Positions 6,755-16,851 of a DNA stretch of 48,882 nucleotides are shown here, piece after piece; within the stretch, counting starts at the first letter, position 1; each line of letters begins with the position of its first letter. The notes beneath the pieces were generated by a model. The model had not been told where the DNA came from, did no database searches, and saw nothing but the letters and a program-made list of their open reading frames with translations. Position numbers and translations under genes: made by a program. The DNA comes from Paracoccaceae bacterium (GTDB lineage Bacteria > Pseudomonadota > Alphaproteobacteria > Rhodobacterales > Rhodobacteraceae), in NCBI GenBank assembly GCA_014323785.1, contig JACONJ010000036.1, positions 10,309 through 59,190 on the forward strand, written 5' to 3'.

Positions 6755-9520
6755 GTGACCGACGCGCCCGCCCCCCCCGACAGCGCGGATGAATTTCCGC
6801 CCCCCCCGCCTGTGGACCGGGGACCGTCGATCAGCATTTCGGATGAGATGAAGACCAGTTTCATCGACTATGCGATGTCGGTGATCATCGCCCGTGCGAT
6901 TCCGGACCTGCGCGACGGGCTGAAACCCGTTCATCGGCGTATCCTCTATGGCATGCACGAAGCCGGAAACACCCATGACAAGCCGTTTCGCAAATCGGTG
7001 CGACCGGTCAGCGATGCGATGGGCAAATATCATCCCCATGGCGATAGCGCGATCTATGATGCGCTGGTGCGTATGGCGCAGGGATTCTCGATGTCCCTGC
7101 CGCTGCTGGATCCGCAGGGCAATTTCGGCTCGATGGATGGGGATAACCCGGCGGCCATGCGCTATACCGAAGTGCGGATGGCCAAGGTTGCCCAGGCCCT
7201 GCTGCAGGATATTGACCAGGACACCGTCGATTTTCAGGATAATTATGACGGCAAGGATCAGGAACCGATGGTTCTGCCCGCCCGCTTTCCCAATATGCTG
7301 GTCAATGGCGCGGGCGGCATTGCCGTGGGCATGGCCACAAATATCCCGCCCCATAATCTGGGCGAAGTCATCGACGCATGCCAGGCACTGATCACAGATC
7401 CGGATCTGACCTCGGAACAGCTGATTAAGTATGTGCCCGCCCCGGATTTCCCGACCGGCGGCATCATCCTGGGACGGTCCGGCGCACGCAAGGCGTATCT
7501 GGAGGGGCGCGGCAGCGTTATTATCCGCGCCAGAACCCGCGTTGAGAAGGTCAGGAAAGACCGGACCGCCATTGTTCTGGATGAAATTCCTTATCAGGTG
7601 AACAAGGCGGGCATGATCGAACGCATCGCCGGGCTGGTGCGCGAAAAGAAGCTCGAGGGCATCAGCGCGGTTCAGGACGAATCCGATCGGGTAGGTGTGC
7701 GCGTGGTCATCGAGTTAAAGCGGGACGCAACGACGGACGTGGTCCTCAACCAGTTGTTCCGATTCACGCAGATGCAAACCACCTTTGGCTGTAACATGCT
7801 GGCCCTGAATAACGGGCGACCCGAGCGACTGACCTTGCGCGGCTTTCTGACGGCCTTCCTTGATTTCCGGGAAGAGGTCGCGGCCCGCCGCACAGCATTC
7901 AGGCTGCGCAAGGCCCGCGAACGGGCCCATGTGCTCTGCGGCCTGGCCGTGGCGGTCAGCAATGTTGATGAGGTTGTTGCCACGATTCGCCAATCTGCCG
8001 ATGCGACCCAGGCGCGAGAAACGTTGATGACGCGCCGCTGGCCCGCCGCCGGGATCGCTGATTACATCCGCCTGATCGACGATCCGGCCCACAGAATGAA
8101 TGAGGACGGCACCTATAACCTAAGCGAAACCCAAGCCCGCGCGATCCTGGAATTGCGGCTGCAACGGCTTACGCAGATCGGCGTAAAAGAAGTTACCGAT
8201 GAGTTGCAGAACCTGGCAGCACAAATCAAGGACTACCTTGCCATTCTGGCCAGCCGGGAGCGGATCCTCTCGATCATCTCAACCGAACTGGCCGAGGTGA
8301 AGGCGCAATTCGCCGTCCCCCGCCGGACCGGGATTACCGAATGGTCCGGCGATATGGAAGACGAAGACCTGATCGAGCGTGAGGACATGGTCGTGACGAT
8401 CACCGCGCGGGGGTATATCAAGCGTACCCCCCTGGCAGATTTTCGTGCCCAGCACCGGGGCGGCAAGGGGCTGTCAGGCATGTCAACGAAAGAGGATGAC
8501 GTCGTCACCTCGCTGTTCGTGGCCAATACCCACACGCCGCTTCTGTTCTTCACAACCAACGGGATGGTCTACAAGCTGAAAACCTGGAACCTGCCCCAGG
8601 GTAGCCGTACTGCCAAGGGTAAAGCCCTGGTCAATATCCTGCCGATCTCTACCGGCGTGGGCGTTGCCGCGGTGATGCCAGTCAACCGGGAAGAGGAACA
8701 CTGGGATGAGTTGCAGATTGTCTTTGCCACTACGGCGGGCGATGTGCGGCGCAATCAGCTGGGCGATTTCACGAACGTCAAGCGTAATGGCAAGATCGCC
8801 ATGAAACTGCCCGAGGACGGTTCGGTCCGCCTGGTTAACGCGCGGATCTGCACCGAGGGGGATGACGTGATGCTGATCACCCAGGGTGGCCGTGCGATCC
8901 GCTTTCGCACAACCGATGTGCGCATTTTCAAGGGCCGCGATTCCACCGGCGTGCGCGGTATAAAACTGGCCCGGGGCGATCATGTGGTCTCGATGGCAGT
9001 GATCCGGCATTTTGAGGCCAGTGCCGGGGAGCGTGCCGCCTATATGAAGATGCGCCGTGCGGTGGCGGGCCTGGCCGAGGATACCAGGACCGATGATGAT
9101 GAAGAGGCGACGTCCGATGTTGCCCTTTCCCCCGGCCGATACGCAGAAATGTCCGCCGCCGAGGATGTGATCCTGACAATCACCTCGGGCGGGTTGGGCA
9201 AACTTGGCTCTTCCCATGATTATCCGGTAAGGGGCCGCGGGGGCCAAGGGGTTGCCGCCATCGACAAAGCAATGCGGGGCGGCACGGTGATCGCCAGTTT
9301 CCCGGTGGAGATGGAGGATCAGATCATGCTGGCAACTTCTACCGGACAATCAATCCGTGTGCCCGTCGAAGGTATCAGCTTCCGCTCGCGCAGCGCGGGC
9401 GGTGTAAAGGTCTTTGACACTGGCGCGGAAGAAGAGGTGGTGAGCGTCGCCTGGATCGCTGATCAAGGCGATGACAAGGGCATTGAGCAGATCGGGGGGG
9501 ATGACACCCCCCCGATCTGA
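6755..9520 (+). CDS. gyrA: DNA gyrase subunit A
   Basis: A 921-residue type IIA topoisomerase subunit that cuts and rejoins DNA for negative supercoiling. The active-site Tyr is Y137 ([10 protein letters not shown]). The quinolone-determining region reads [10 protein letters not shown] with Ser98 and Asp102, equivalent to E. coli Ser83 and Asp87, so the common resistance changes are absent. The GyrA box is QHRGGKG near 566, which with the beta-pinwheel C-terminal domain distinguishes it from ParC. An acidic insert ([14 protein letters not shown], about 774-790) lies in the C-terminal domain, as is common in this group. It starts with GTG and has a Pro-rich N-terminus. Its last codons form a long G/C hairpin that includes the stop. 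Confidence 0.97.
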   Translation: MTDAPAPPDSADEFPPPPPVDRGPSISISDEMKTSFIDYAMSVIIARAIPDLRDGLKPVHRRILYGMHEAGNTHDKPFRKSVRPVSDAMGKYHPHGDSAIYDALVRMAQGFSMSLPLLDPQGNFGSMDGDNPAAMRYTEVRMAKVAQALLQDIDQDTVDFQDNYDGKDQEPMVLPARFPNMLVNGAGGIAVGMATNIPPHNLGEVIDACQALITDPDLTSEQLIKYVPAPDFPTGGIILGRSGARKAYLEGRGSVIIRARTRVEKVRKDRTAIVLDEIPYQVNKAGMIERIAGLVREKKLEGISAVQDESDRVGVRVVIELKRDATTDVVLNQLFRFTQMQTTFGCNMLALNNGRPERLTLRGFLTAFLDFREEVAARRTAFRLRKARERAHVLCGLAVAVSNVDEVVATIRQSADATQARETLMTRRWPAAGIADYIRLIDDPAHRMNEDGTYNLSETQARAILELRLQRLTQIGVKEVTDELQNLAAQIKDYLAILASRERILSIISTELAEVKAQFAVPRRTGITEWSGDMEDEDLIEREDMVVTITARGYIKRTPLADFRAQHRGGKGLSGMSTKEDDVVTSLFVANTHTPLLFFTTNGMVYKLKTWNLPQGSRTAKGKALVNILPISTGVGVAAVMPVNREEEHWDELQIVFATTAGDVRRNQLGDFTNVKRNGKIAMKLPEDGSVRLVNARICTEGDDVMLITQGGRAIRFRTTDVRIFKGRDSTGVRGIKLARGDHVVSMAVIRHFEASAGERAAYMKMRRAVAGLAEDTRTDDDEEATSDVALSPGRYAEMSAAEDVILTITSGGLGKLGSSHDYPVRGRGGQGVAAIDKAMRGGTVIASFPVEMEDQIMLATSTGQSIRVPVEGISFRSRSAGGVKVFDTGAEEEVVSVAWIADQGDDKGIEQIGGDDTPPI
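9488..9519 (+). terminator. Strong hairpin across the gyrA stop codon
   Basis: A perfect 13-bp inverted repeat: CAGATCGGGGGGG, loop ATGACA, CCCCCCCGATCTG. It encodes the last gyrA residues ([10 protein letters not shown]) and includes the first two bases of TGA. No U run follows, so it is not a textbook intrinsic terminator. It may protect the mRNA 3' end or stall RNA polymerase. Confidence 0.6.
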
Positions 9521-9791
9521 ACCGTCATACGCTGCTGTTGCGTGTCACACACGCGTAGGGCAACCTGCCAGGGCACCGCCCCCCTGCACATCACATGAAT
9601 TCGGGCCGGGATGCATAAAGGAATTAAAAATTGGTATGGAGGCAAAGGGGGCTTGTATCGGCAAATCCCAAACCCTGTATACCACATGCGGATCACGGCT
9701 GATGCCGTCTTGATTTGAAGACACATTGAGCAACAGACCAGATCCGGCAGCAAAACAGCTCCGGAACTATACACCAACAGGAGGGAAATCC

Positions 9792-10076
9792 ATGACAGAC
9801 AACGAAGCGCAGGGACATAAGAAACCGGGACGCCCTTACCAGATACCCGACCCAAATGATCGCTCACCCAACAACCCCAGCGTGATCCTGTCGCGGGAGC
9901 ATGTTCTTGGCCTTGCGCCCGGAAATCCCGAGACAGTTACGACTGAGGTTGTGCAAAGCGTTATCGCCGCTTGCAAGGATAAGGGGTGGAATGGTGGCAA
10001 AAAGATCGGCAACCGGATTGTTTTGACCAACGGGGCAGTTGAGAAACAACATACGGACAGGAAACGCAAAGGCTGA
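9792..10076 (+). CDS. Small hypothetical protein
   Basis: A 94-residue hydrophilic protein, not recognised. It starts at ATG 9792 after a near-perfect Shine-Dalgarno (GGAGGGAAAT), which rules out the in-frame upstream ATG at 9726. It has a basic, Pro-rich head (KKPGRPYQIPDPNDRSPNNP), a central conserved-looking stretch (SVILSREHVLGLAPGN), a helix (TTEVVQSVIAACKDKGW) and a very basic tail (KQHTDRKRKG). Charge and size would fit a nucleic-acid-associated or phage-like accessory protein, but no motif proves it. It lies alone between gyrA and trmFO, about 270 bases after gyrA. Confidence 0.65.
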   Translation: MTDNEAQGHKKPGRPYQIPDPNDRSPNNPSVILSREHVLGLAPGNPETVTTEVVQSVIAACKDKGWNGGKKIGNRIVLTNGAVEKQHTDRKRKG

Positions 10077-10218
10077 TTTTCGCCTTGTCCCTGCAACATC
10101 TGACCAGCGGCAGGACAGACCAGCCAGGCAGAATGGCGCATGACATCGCAGGAATCGAAGGATTGGGCTGGTAGAATCCCCTGTTCAGGCCAAGTCTGAC
10201 ACGTTACATGGCCGGTCC

Positions 10219-11592
10219 ATGCCCGGAACACTTCACATCGTCGGCGGCGGCATGGCCGGATCCGAGGCCGCATGGCAGGCCGCTCGGACGGGTGTGCCGG
10301 TGGTACTGCACGAAATGCGCCCCCATGTCGGCACTTTTGCCCATCAGACCGGCCATCTGGCCGAGATGGTCTGTTCCAACTCCTTCCGCTCAGATGACAG
10401 TGAACAGAACGCCGTTGGCCTTCTGCACTGGGAGTTGCGCCAGGCAGGCGGGTTGATCATGCAAATGGCTGATCGGCATCGCCTGCCGGCAGGCAGTGCG
10501 CTTGCGGTTGACCGGGAGCCGTTCGCCGCCGATGTCACCGCGGCACTGCAGGCGCATCCCCTGGTGACGATATCCACCGAAGAAGTGACCGCCCTGCCCG
10601 CGAATCACCCCGCGATCATTGCAACCGGCCCCCTCACCTCCGGTGCGCTGGCCGATGCGATTGTTCAGACCACAGGCCATGACAACCTAGCATTCTTCGA
10701 TGCCATCGCGCCCATCGTTTATGCTGACACAATCGACTTGTCCCGGGCCTGGATGCAATCGCGCTACGATAAGGGAGAGACCGAGGCCGAGCGCACAGCC
10801 TATATCAATTGCCCTATGGACCGGAACCAGTATGAGGCGTTCATTGATGCGCTGCTTGCTTCGGACAAGATCGGGTTCAAACCCGGCGAAGCCGACTCGG
10901 CCCCTGATCCCACGCCATTCTTTGACGGCTGTCTGCCCATCGAAGTGGTGGCTGCGCGGGGGCGGGACACACTGCGCCACGGTCCGATGAAACCTGTGGG
11001 CCTGACAAACCCGCACCAGCCGGACGTGAAACCCCATGCCGTTGTGCAGTTGCGCCGCGACAACGCGCTTGGTACGTTGTTCAACATTGTTGGTTTCCAG
11101 ACCAAGATGAAATACGCTGCCCAGGCCAGGGTGTTTCGGATGATCCCGGGCCTGCAGGACGCGAAATTCGCCAGGCTTGGCGGCATTCACCGCAACACCT
11201 TTATCAACGCGCCCGCGCTGCTTGATGACCGTATGCGCCTGCGCGGCCAGCCGCATCTGCGGTTTGCCGGGCAGATCACAGGGGTAGAGGGCTATGTAGA
11301 ATCGGCCGCGATGGGGATGGTGGCGGGGCGGATGGCGGCGGCGGAATTGCGGGGGGAGGTCTTGCCGCCTATTCCGCAAGTGACCGCGACGGGCGCATTG
11401 TTCCATCACATCACTGGCGGGGCCGAGGGCGAAACCTTCCAGCCAATGAACGTCAATTTCGGCCTGTTTCCCCCGATCAAGGGGTTAAAGCCGGGTCGCC
11501 GCGGACGCAAGGATCGCTACAAAGCCTATACCGACCGCGCCAAATTGGCCTGGCGCGGCTGGTTATCGACCTCGGCACTGGACACCACCTGA
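10219..11592 (+). CDS. trmFO: tRNA m5U54 methyltransferase, folate/FAD-dependent (TrmFO)
   Basis: A 457-residue cytoplasmic enzyme that methylates U54 of the tRNA T-loop using methylenetetrahydrofolate and FADH2. The N-terminal Rossmann motif is [14 protein letters not shown] (about 7-20), followed by LHEMRP. The conserved catalytic-region Cys is in [11 protein letters not shown] (Cys52), and the second is in FDGCLPIE. The family signatures [45 protein letters not shown] (split) and [12 protein letters not shown] are all present. Length is normal. Genomes with TrmFO generally lack TrmA. Confidence 0.96.
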   Translation: MPGTLHIVGGGMAGSEAAWQAARTGVPVVLHEMRPHVGTFAHQTGHLAEMVCSNSFRSDDSEQNAVGLLHWELRQAGGLIMQMADRHRLPAGSALAVDREPFAADVTAALQAHPLVTISTEEVTALPANHPAIIATGPLTSGALADAIVQTTGHDNLAFFDAIAPIVYADTIDLSRAWMQSRYDKGETEAERTAYINCPMDRNQYEAFIDALLASDKIGFKPGEADSAPDPTPFFDGCLPIEVVAARGRDTLRHGPMKPVGLTNPHQPDVKPHAVVQLRRDNALGTLFNIVGFQTKMKYAAQARVFRMIPGLQDAKFARLGGIHRNTFINAPALLDDRMRLRGQPHLRFAGQITGVEGYVESAAMGMVAGRMAAAELRGEVLPPIPQVTATGALFHHITGGAEGETFQPMNVNFGLFPPIKGLKPGRRGRKDRYKAYTDRAKLAWRGWLSTSALDTT

Positions 11593-11613
11593 TCCCGATG
11601 CTAAAGTTTGTCC

Positions 11614-12225
11614 ATGACAAAGACATTCCTGCAAAAGACCTATGGCCTGACAGGCACGGATGCGGTCCGCAATCACTACAATGCCTGGGCCATCAGCTAT
11701 GACACAGAGGTGGCCGGTAACGGCTACGCCACGCCGGAACGTTGTGCCAGGGCACTGGTGGGCACGGGGTTGCCAACCAGGGCACCGATCCTCGATCTGG
11801 GCTGCGGCACGGGGCTGGGTGGCCTTGCGCTTCGGGTGCAGGGGTTCACCGTCATTGATGGTACCGACCTGTCGCCCGGCATGCTGGAACAGGCAGCGAA
11901 ACGCGGGGTCTATCGTACATTGTTCCCCGCCACCGATGGCGCACCGGACATTGCGCCCGGTACCTATGACGCCGTCACCGCAATCGGGGTAATCGGATCC
12001 GGCGCGGCACCGGTGCATCTGCTTGATATCGGGATGGGTGTTCTGGCCCCAGGCGGGCGATTCGCTTTTTCCTTCAATGACCACACGCTGGACATCCCGG
12101 ATTTCACCGATCATGTCAGGGGCTGGCTGACCGCCGGAACCGCCCATGTGATGTTTAAGGAACACGGCCCCCACCTGCCGGGGATAAACCTTGGATCAAC
12201 CGTCTACGTGCTTGAAAAGGCGTGA
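11614..12225 (+). CDS. Class I SAM-dependent methyltransferase
   Basis: A 203-residue protein. Motif I is ILDLGCGTGLGGLAL (about 53-67), followed by VIDGTDLSPGMLEQA (the acidic residue that binds the SAM ribose) and a GTYDAVTAIGVIG motif IV-like strand. N-terminal HYNAWAISYDTEVAGNGY resembles Williams-Beuren/UbiE-like methyltransferases. The substrate cannot be read from the sequence. ATG 11614 is preferred over the TTG two codons earlier. The stop overlaps the GTG start of gluQ (GTGA). Confidence 0.85.
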   Translation: MTKTFLQKTYGLTGTDAVRNHYNAWAISYDTEVAGNGYATPERCARALVGTGLPTRAPILDLGCGTGLGGLALRVQGFTVIDGTDLSPGMLEQAAKRGVYRTLFPATDGAPDIAPGTYDAVTAIGVIGSGAAPVHLLDIGMGVLAPGGRFAFSFNDHTLDIPDFTDHVRGWLTAGTAHVMFKEHGPHLPGINLGSTVYVLEKA

Positions 12226-13091
12226 CATTCACAACCCGTTTCGCGCCATCGCCCACGGGCCCCCTGCATCTGGGTCATGCCTATTCCGCGCTTCTTGCCT
12301 CGGACATGGCGGCACACGCGGGCGGGCGATTTCTGCTTCGGATCGAGGATATCGATCACTCCCGCGTCAGGCCGGGATGGGAGGCACAGATTTATCGCGA
12401 TCTGGCCTGGCTGGGGCTGAGCTGGGAAATACCCGTTATGCGGCAATCCGAACGGCTTGGCACCTATCACAACGCGCTAAAGTCGCTTTGGGACAGGGGC
12501 CTGCTTTTTCCCTGTACCTGCACCCGCCGCGATATCAAGGCCGCGGCCAGCACCCCGCAAGAGGGGGTAGCCCCGCCCATGGGACCGGACGGGCCAGTTT
12601 ATCCCGGCACCTGCCGGCCCGATACGCCAGGCGGTCCCTGGCCCCCGCCCCCCGGTGCGGCCCTTCGGCTGGATATGGCCCGCGCGGTCAGCACGCTGGA
12701 CGGGCCGCTTACGTGGCAGGAAACCGGGGCCGGACCCTCGGGCAAAACCGGTGCCCTAGTACTTGATCCGCAGCCCCTGATTTTAGAGTGTGGCGATGTC
12801 GTCCTGGCGCGGCGTGGGATGGGAACCTCCTATCACCTGGCGGTCACAGTCGATGACGCCGCACAAGGGATCAGCCATGTGATCCGGGGACGGGATTTGT
12901 TCGCCGTGACGCCCATCCAGCTGCTTTTGCAGCACCTTCTGGGGCTGCCGCAGCCCGTTTATCATCACCACAGGCTAATCCGGGATGTGGCTGGCAAGCG
13001 CCTGGCCAAACGCGACAATGCCCGTGCTATCCGCCTGTATCGTGACGAAGGGCGGACACCCGGGGACATTCGCCGTATGGTCGGCCTCTAG
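12222..13091 (+). CDS. gluQ: Glutamyl-Q tRNA(Asp) synthetase
   Basis: A 289-residue GluRS paralogue without an anticodon-binding domain. In this family the enzyme attaches glutamate to queuosine of tRNA-Asp. It opens with TRFAPSPTGPLHLGHAYSAL, with HLGH as the HIGH motif (16-19). It has the Cys cluster CTCTRRD with a later YPGTCR (zinc-site type), LRIEDIDHSR, and a degenerate KMSKS near the C-terminus (GKRLAKRD). The GTG start overlaps the methyltransferase stop. The gene converges on hisI, and the two stop codons share the palindrome CTAG (13088-13091). Confidence 0.94.
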   Translation: MTFTTRFAPSPTGPLHLGHAYSALLASDMAAHAGGRFLLRIEDIDHSRVRPGWEAQIYRDLAWLGLSWEIPVMRQSERLGTYHNALKSLWDRGLLFPCTCTRRDIKAAASTPQEGVAPPMGPDGPVYPGTCRPDTPGGPWPPPPGAALRLDMARAVSTLDGPLTWQETGAGPSGKTGALVLDPQPLILECGDVVLARRGMGTSYHLAVTVDDAAQGISHVIRGRDLFAVTPIQLLLQHLLGLPQPVYHHHRLIRDVAGKRLAKRDNARAIRLYRDEGRTPGDIRRMVGL

Positions 13092-13447
13092 ACCTCGGGT
13101 GCCACCAGCTCAATCTCGGCCCCGTCGCGCAGGGCGGTGTAGAAACAGACCCGGCGATTGGTGTGGCAGGCTGGCCCTTTCTGCTTGACCAAGGCCAGCA
13201 GGCAATCCCGGTCGCAATCAACCCGAAGTTCCACCAGGGCCTGGGCGTGGCCGCTCGTCTCTCCCTTCACCCAAAACGCCTGGCGAGAGCGCGACCAGTA
13301 GGTCACCCGGCCACTCCTGAGCGTCCGGTCCACCGCCTCGGCATTCATCCAGGCCAGCATCAAAACCTCTCTGGTTTTCGCCTCTTGCGCGATCACCGGG
13401 ATCAGCCCGTCGCCGTTATAGACCAGCGTGGCGGGGTCGAACTGCAT
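13088..13447 (-). CDS. hisI: Phosphoribosyl-AMP cyclohydrolase
   Basis: A 119-residue histidine biosynthesis enzyme that opens the purine ring of PR-AMP. The signatures are LIPVIAQEAKTREVLMLAWMN, the catalytic and metal-binding VDCDRDCLLALVKQ, and GPACHTNRRVCFY with its Cys/His ligands. It is the stand-alone HisI form without the HisE pyrophosphohydrolase domain. The ATG at 13447 follows AGAGGCG. A much longer in-frame upstream extension is not believable. It is divergent from the scaffold gene at 13514. Confidence 0.95.
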   Translation of the reverse strand: MQFDPATLVYNGDGLIPVIAQEAKTREVLMLAWMNAEAVDRTLRSGRVTYWSRSRQAFWVKGETSGHAQALVELRVDCDRDCLLALVKQKGPACHTNRRVCFYTALRDGAEIELVAPEV

Positions 13448-13513
13448 CTTACGCCTCTTTGCAAAGCCGACGGCAATCGCTACATATCGGGCGGAGGCAC
13501 CGGAAGCAATATC

Positions 13514-14014
13514 ATGAGCGTGGATACCGACCTGATCAAACTCTATTCGCCGCGCATTCTGGCCCTGGCGGCGGATATCTCTTTGACTGACCGGTTGCAG
13601 GCACCAATGGCCCGCGTAAAATGCCGTGCGCCCCTGTGCGGTTCTGCCGTCACCGTGGAACTGGACGTGAAAGATAACCGAATCAGCCGCTTTGGCCAGG
13701 ATGTGAAGGCTTGCGCACTGGGCCAGGCCTCGGCCGCGCTGATGGCACAATCGATCATCGGGCGAACACTGCCAGAGGTCGAAGCAGCCCGCGATACCTT
13801 GAAGGCCATGTTAAAGGACGGCGGGCCACCGCCTGGTTCGCCGTTCCCAGGCTATGATGTGCTGGAACCGGCGCGGGACTACAAGAACCGTCATGCCTCG
13901 ATTATGCTGGCACTGGAGGCAACCGCCCTGGCCATGGCTGAATTGGATAGTGGTCGGGTGGTGGAACGCGGAGTGGTCCGGGGTCCGGCCGATGGTGGGG
14001 CTGGTGGGTGCTGA
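13514..14014 (+). CDS. IscU/NifU-N-like iron-sulfur scaffold protein
   Basis: A 166-residue protein of the NifU N-terminal-like family. It opens with DTDLIKLYSPRILALAADI, then the ligand Cys region KCRAPLCGSAVTVEL (Cys37, Cys42) and DVKACALGQASAAL (Cys67), as in small alphaproteobacterial scaffold proteins. By family it holds or transfers Fe-S clusters. The Gly-rich C-terminus (RGPADGGAGGC) looks unusual. No isc or suf genes adjoin. The start is ATG 13514, with divergent hisI sharing the 66-base promoter gap. Confidence 0.8.
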   Translation: MSVDTDLIKLYSPRILALAADISLTDRLQAPMARVKCRAPLCGSAVTVELDVKDNRISRFGQDVKACALGQASAALMAQSIIGRTLPEVEAARDTLKAMLKDGGPPPGSPFPGYDVLEPARDYKNRHASIMLALEATALAMAELDSGRVVERGVVRGPADGGAGGC

Positions 14015-14113
14015 CTCTGATGCGTATCGGGGTGCGGTGTTTCCATTCCCGCCCGTCTTTTGTAAAACGGCATCGAGACAAAGGAAACGCGCAAAAATGA
14101 AAGGGCATGCCCA

Positions 14114-15097
14114 GTGTATACCAAGCCGAATTTCATAGGAATTGGGCAGGCGAAGGCGGCGACCTCTTGGTTATACTACAATCTGCGACACCATCGCGAG
14201 GTCTGGGTACCCCCGCAAAAGGAACTACACTTTTTCAATAAGAATTTTGATTATGCGGCCTGCGAACGGAGACTTATCAGGTTCCTTGGCACGCCTGCGA
14301 CCGAACCGGGTGTCACGCCCATACCGATTATTAATGTATGGGATAAGATGCTTCCGCCAGGGTTGACGGCGGAAGAGCAGCAGGCACAGATGGCACGGCT
14401 GCAAATGGATTTTGACTTTTTCATCAAGGCTCTTCTGAGCCCTAGGGCCAAGAGGGTCAGGCAGAAGTTGAACAAGGAGTTGAACAGCTTCCCTAAGGGT
14501 GAGGCGTTTATCCTCCGCAAGCGGTGGCATCTGAATTGGTATAGCGAGCTGTTTCCCGACACGGGCATGTGCTGCGGAGAGGTCACGCCCCACTACAGCG
14601 TTCTGGATGCCAAAAACGTGGGTATAATCGCCCGGTTCTTTCCGCAGTTGCGGGTAATCCTGATCCTGCGGGATCCGGTGCAACGGGCCCTCTCGCACAT
14701 TCAGCTCAATGTGCGCAGAGGCAGTTGGAAAGGCCCTTTTACAGCCGATACGCTGATTGACCTGTGCCGCAAGCACACCGTAGTCTTGACCAAGTCGCGT
14801 GTGTCGAGGCTGAAGGCAACCTGGTTCAAACACGTTCCAAAGGACCGGCTACTGGTGCTGGACTTCCGGGATATTGTCGCCCCTTCCACCGCACCGCGGG
14901 GCCCTGTGCATGTGCTGGGGGATGTTGCGGCCTTTCTGGGGCTGGACCCGGACGGGTTTACCGCTGACCCGTATGTGCATGTGATGGGGAATCAGAGCAA
15001 GATAGAGATCCCCGACGCCGTAACAGACTGGCTGCAACAGGAATTGGCCGGAGAGGCAGACCATTTGGACGACATCCTGGCCCGCCACAAGCCATAG
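14114..15097 (+). CDS. Sulfotransferase family protein
   Basis: A 327-residue PAPS-dependent sulfotransferase. The 5'-phosphosulfate loop is IGIGQAKAATSWLYYNL (about 8-24). VWVPPQKELHFF follows as in heparan-type sulfotransferases. The 3'-phosphate site is ILRDPVQRALSHIQLN (about 200-215). The acceptor is unknown; surface polysaccharide is likely by analogy. It starts with GTG at 14114, since the nearby ATGs are in other frames. It sits alone between core genes, and its interior is AT-richer than its neighbours, which suggests acquisition. Two further accessory patches in the window carry related functions. Confidence 0.85.
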   Translation: MYTKPNFIGIGQAKAATSWLYYNLRHHREVWVPPQKELHFFNKNFDYAACERRLIRFLGTPATEPGVTPIPIINVWDKMLPPGLTAEEQQAQMARLQMDFDFFIKALLSPRAKRVRQKLNKELNSFPKGEAFILRKRWHLNWYSELFPDTGMCCGEVTPHYSVLDAKNVGIIARFFPQLRVILILRDPVQRALSHIQLNVRRGSWKGPFTADTLIDLCRKHTVVLTKSRVSRLKATWFKHVPKDRLLVLDFRDIVAPSTAPRGPVHVLGDVAAFLGLDPDGFTADPYVHVMGNQSKIEIPDAVTDWLQQELAGEADHLDDILARHKP

Positions 15098-15305
15098 CGG
15101 ACCGCAATACGGGGCACGGGCGGTGGCAGGTGTGTGTTGTCGCGCGATCCAGGGTGCTGTTCGGTTCCCAGACAGGCAGGGGCAATGTATCGGGCCAATC
15201 TTGCGCAGCATCCGTTCCCAGAACATTCGGATGGCCTTGGGCTTTATTAGATGCAGATAGGCGTTCCTGGTCAGTTTCTTCAGGCAAGAATGGTCAGGCT
15301 GGCCC

Positions 15306-15944
15306 TTAGGACGCTGCCTTGACAAAACAACGTAGCCGTTCGGCCATTTGCGCGGGTGACAGGTCTCGGCGAAACACCTCTGCCAGGCCATGTTCGGGGA
15401 AGACCAGATAGGTGAAGGTTGAGTGATCAACGCGGTAGAACGCATCATCAGTGTTATGGATGCGGTAATAGGTGCGATACGCTTGGCTTGCCGCGTGGGT
15501 CTGTTCAGGTGTGCCGGTCAGGCCGATCATGTCGGGGTGAATGTTGGCGGCGAAGTTTTTGACCACTTCGGGCGTGTCGCGGGCCGGATCAACCGTGATG
15601 AAAACCGGGGTCACGGATTGCCCCTGTTCGGCCAGGATATCCACGGCCTCGGCATTGCGCACAGCGTCCAGGGGGCAGACATCGGGGCAGAATGTGTATC
15701 CGAAATAGATCAGGGTCGGCCCGGTAATGACATCCGCATCCGTTACCGGCGCACCGGTCCCGTCGACCAGTTGGAATGGCCCGCCGATGGAGCCCGGCCC
15801 GCCCGCAATTTGCGTATCGCGGCAGTGCCCGAACGGGTCGGTACCAGCGGTGTGGCGGCTGATGCCGAAATGGATCGCGGCCCCGATGGCAATCAGCATC
15901 GCCGAGATCAGCACCACCGCGCTTATCGCATAGAACCGGATCAT
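15306..15944 (-). CDS. Sco1/SenC copper chaperone, membrane anchored
   Basis: A 212-residue protein with one N-terminal membrane helix (5-26) and a periplasmic thioredoxin-like domain. The copper site is TFCPDVCP (Cys86, Cys90) plus His174 in YRVDHSTFTYLV. These proteins deliver copper to the CuA centre of cytochrome c oxidase. The ATG at 15944 has a good GAGGGGA site, preferred over an upstream Met. No oxidase genes adjoin. Confidence 0.93.
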   Translation of the reverse strand: MIRFYAISAVVLISAMLIAIGAAIHFGISRHTAGTDPFGHCRDTQIAGGPGSIGGPFQLVDGTGAPVTDADVITGPTLIYFGYTFCPDVCPLDAVRNAEAVDILAEQGQSVTPVFITVDPARDTPEVVKNFAANIHPDMIGLTGTPEQTHAASQAYRTYYRIHNTDDAFYRVDHSTFTYLVFPEHGLAEVFRRDLSPAQMAERLRCFVKAAS

Positions 15945-16326
15945 CGTCCCCTCTGCCAACATCGGCCGCCAGAATTGCACACTTACAGGACAACAGGATA
16001 ATGGGCTATCAATTCATGGCCCTGTGCCTGCGTGACCACGGGATACGCGCAGCGATTGGGTCTGGCCGCGCACGTTGCAGGGCTCTGATCATCATTTTAG
16101 CGACGGCCTCGATTCGGCACTCTACCCTGTTCCTGGGTGCGCGGGCAATTCTGATGATCCCGCTGGCGATGATTCGGCGGTAAGGCACCGAAACAGTTGG
16201 CCCCACTGGCGATGGCTTCCGGCGCGTTATCGGCATCGTCGTTCTGTCAGCCTGTGCGAACCGGGTTGCGATTGCAGGGGTGCAGGGTTTGCGCCAAAGT
16301 TGCACCCGATGCCACTGCCTGCACCC
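15945..16326. other. Non-coding region between sco1 and tsaE
   Basis: No gene can be supported. One frame (16184-16330) reads RVIGIVVLSACAN, which looks like a lipoprotein signal with lipobox, but it has no ATG, GTG or TTG before it and a stop just upstream. The region must hold the promoter of the tsaE-addA operon and that of sco1. Confidence 0.5.
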
Positions 16327-16851
16327 ATGATCCAGTTGCCTGCCCCCGCCGCCCCGCTGCGCGCCCGAACCTGCTGTTCGAATGCCGAGGCCACATCAAG
16401 GCTGGCCCGGCATCTCTCCCACCTGTTGCGGGGCGGCGATGTCCTGCTGTTGAGCGGTCCCCTGGGCAGTGGCAAAACCCATTTCGCCCGATCCCTGATT
16501 CAGGCACGGCAGGCGGCGATTGGCCCCGATCAGGTAGAGGATGTGCCATCGCCAACCTTTACCCTTGTGCAAACCTATCAGGTCGGGGAACTGGAGATTT
16601 GGCACGCCGACCTTTACCGGCTGTGCGCCACGGACGAGCTTTGCGAACTTGGCCTGGACAGCGCATTCGGGACGGCACTTTGCCTGGTTGAATGGCCTGA
16701 CCGGTTGGTGGGGCAGATTCCACCCAATGCCGCCTGGCTGGTGTTTGAGACGGGACCGCCAGCCGATGCAGATCGCCGCTGGATCAGCCTGTTCGCACCG
16801 GATGACTTGCCCTGGCTGGCATCAGCGCAATCCGTCATGGGGGCCGCATGA
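16327..16851 (+). CDS. tsaE: tRNA t6A biosynthesis ATPase TsaE
   Basis: A 174-residue P-loop ATPase that works with TsaB and TsaD to make t6A37 in ANN-decoding tRNAs. Walker A is GPLGSGKT (44-51). VPSPTFTLVQTY is the family switch motif, followed by IWHADLYRL and LCLVEWPDRL. An alternative ATG lies six codons upstream at 16309. It is the first gene of a tightly packed operon, and its TGA overlaps the ATG of amgK (ATGA). Confidence 0.93.
   Translation: MIQLPAPAAPLRARTCCSNAEATSRLARHLSHLLRGGDVLLLSGPLGSGKTHFARSLIQARQAAIGPDQVEDVPSPTFTLVQTYQVGELEIWHADLYRLCATDELCELGLDSAFGTALCLVEWPDRLVGQIPPNAAWLVFETGPPADADRRWISLFAPDDLPWLASAQSVMGAA

Noticed and set aside
6755-9520. Reading this gene as topoisomerase IV subunit ParC
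   Set aside because: The GyrA box QHRGGKG and full-length beta-pinwheel domain indicate gyrase.
15098-15305. Minus-strand stretch reading KKLTRNAYLHLIKPKAIRMF
   Set aside because: It looks protein-like over about 40 residues but has no start, and a continuing frame runs antisense into the sulfotransferase gene. It could be a trace of a lost gene, too short to assign.
16184-16330. Lipoprotein-like reading RVIGIVVLSACAN before tsaE
   Set aside because: The frame is closed by TAA just upstream and contains no ATG, GTG or TTG before the signal-like part.
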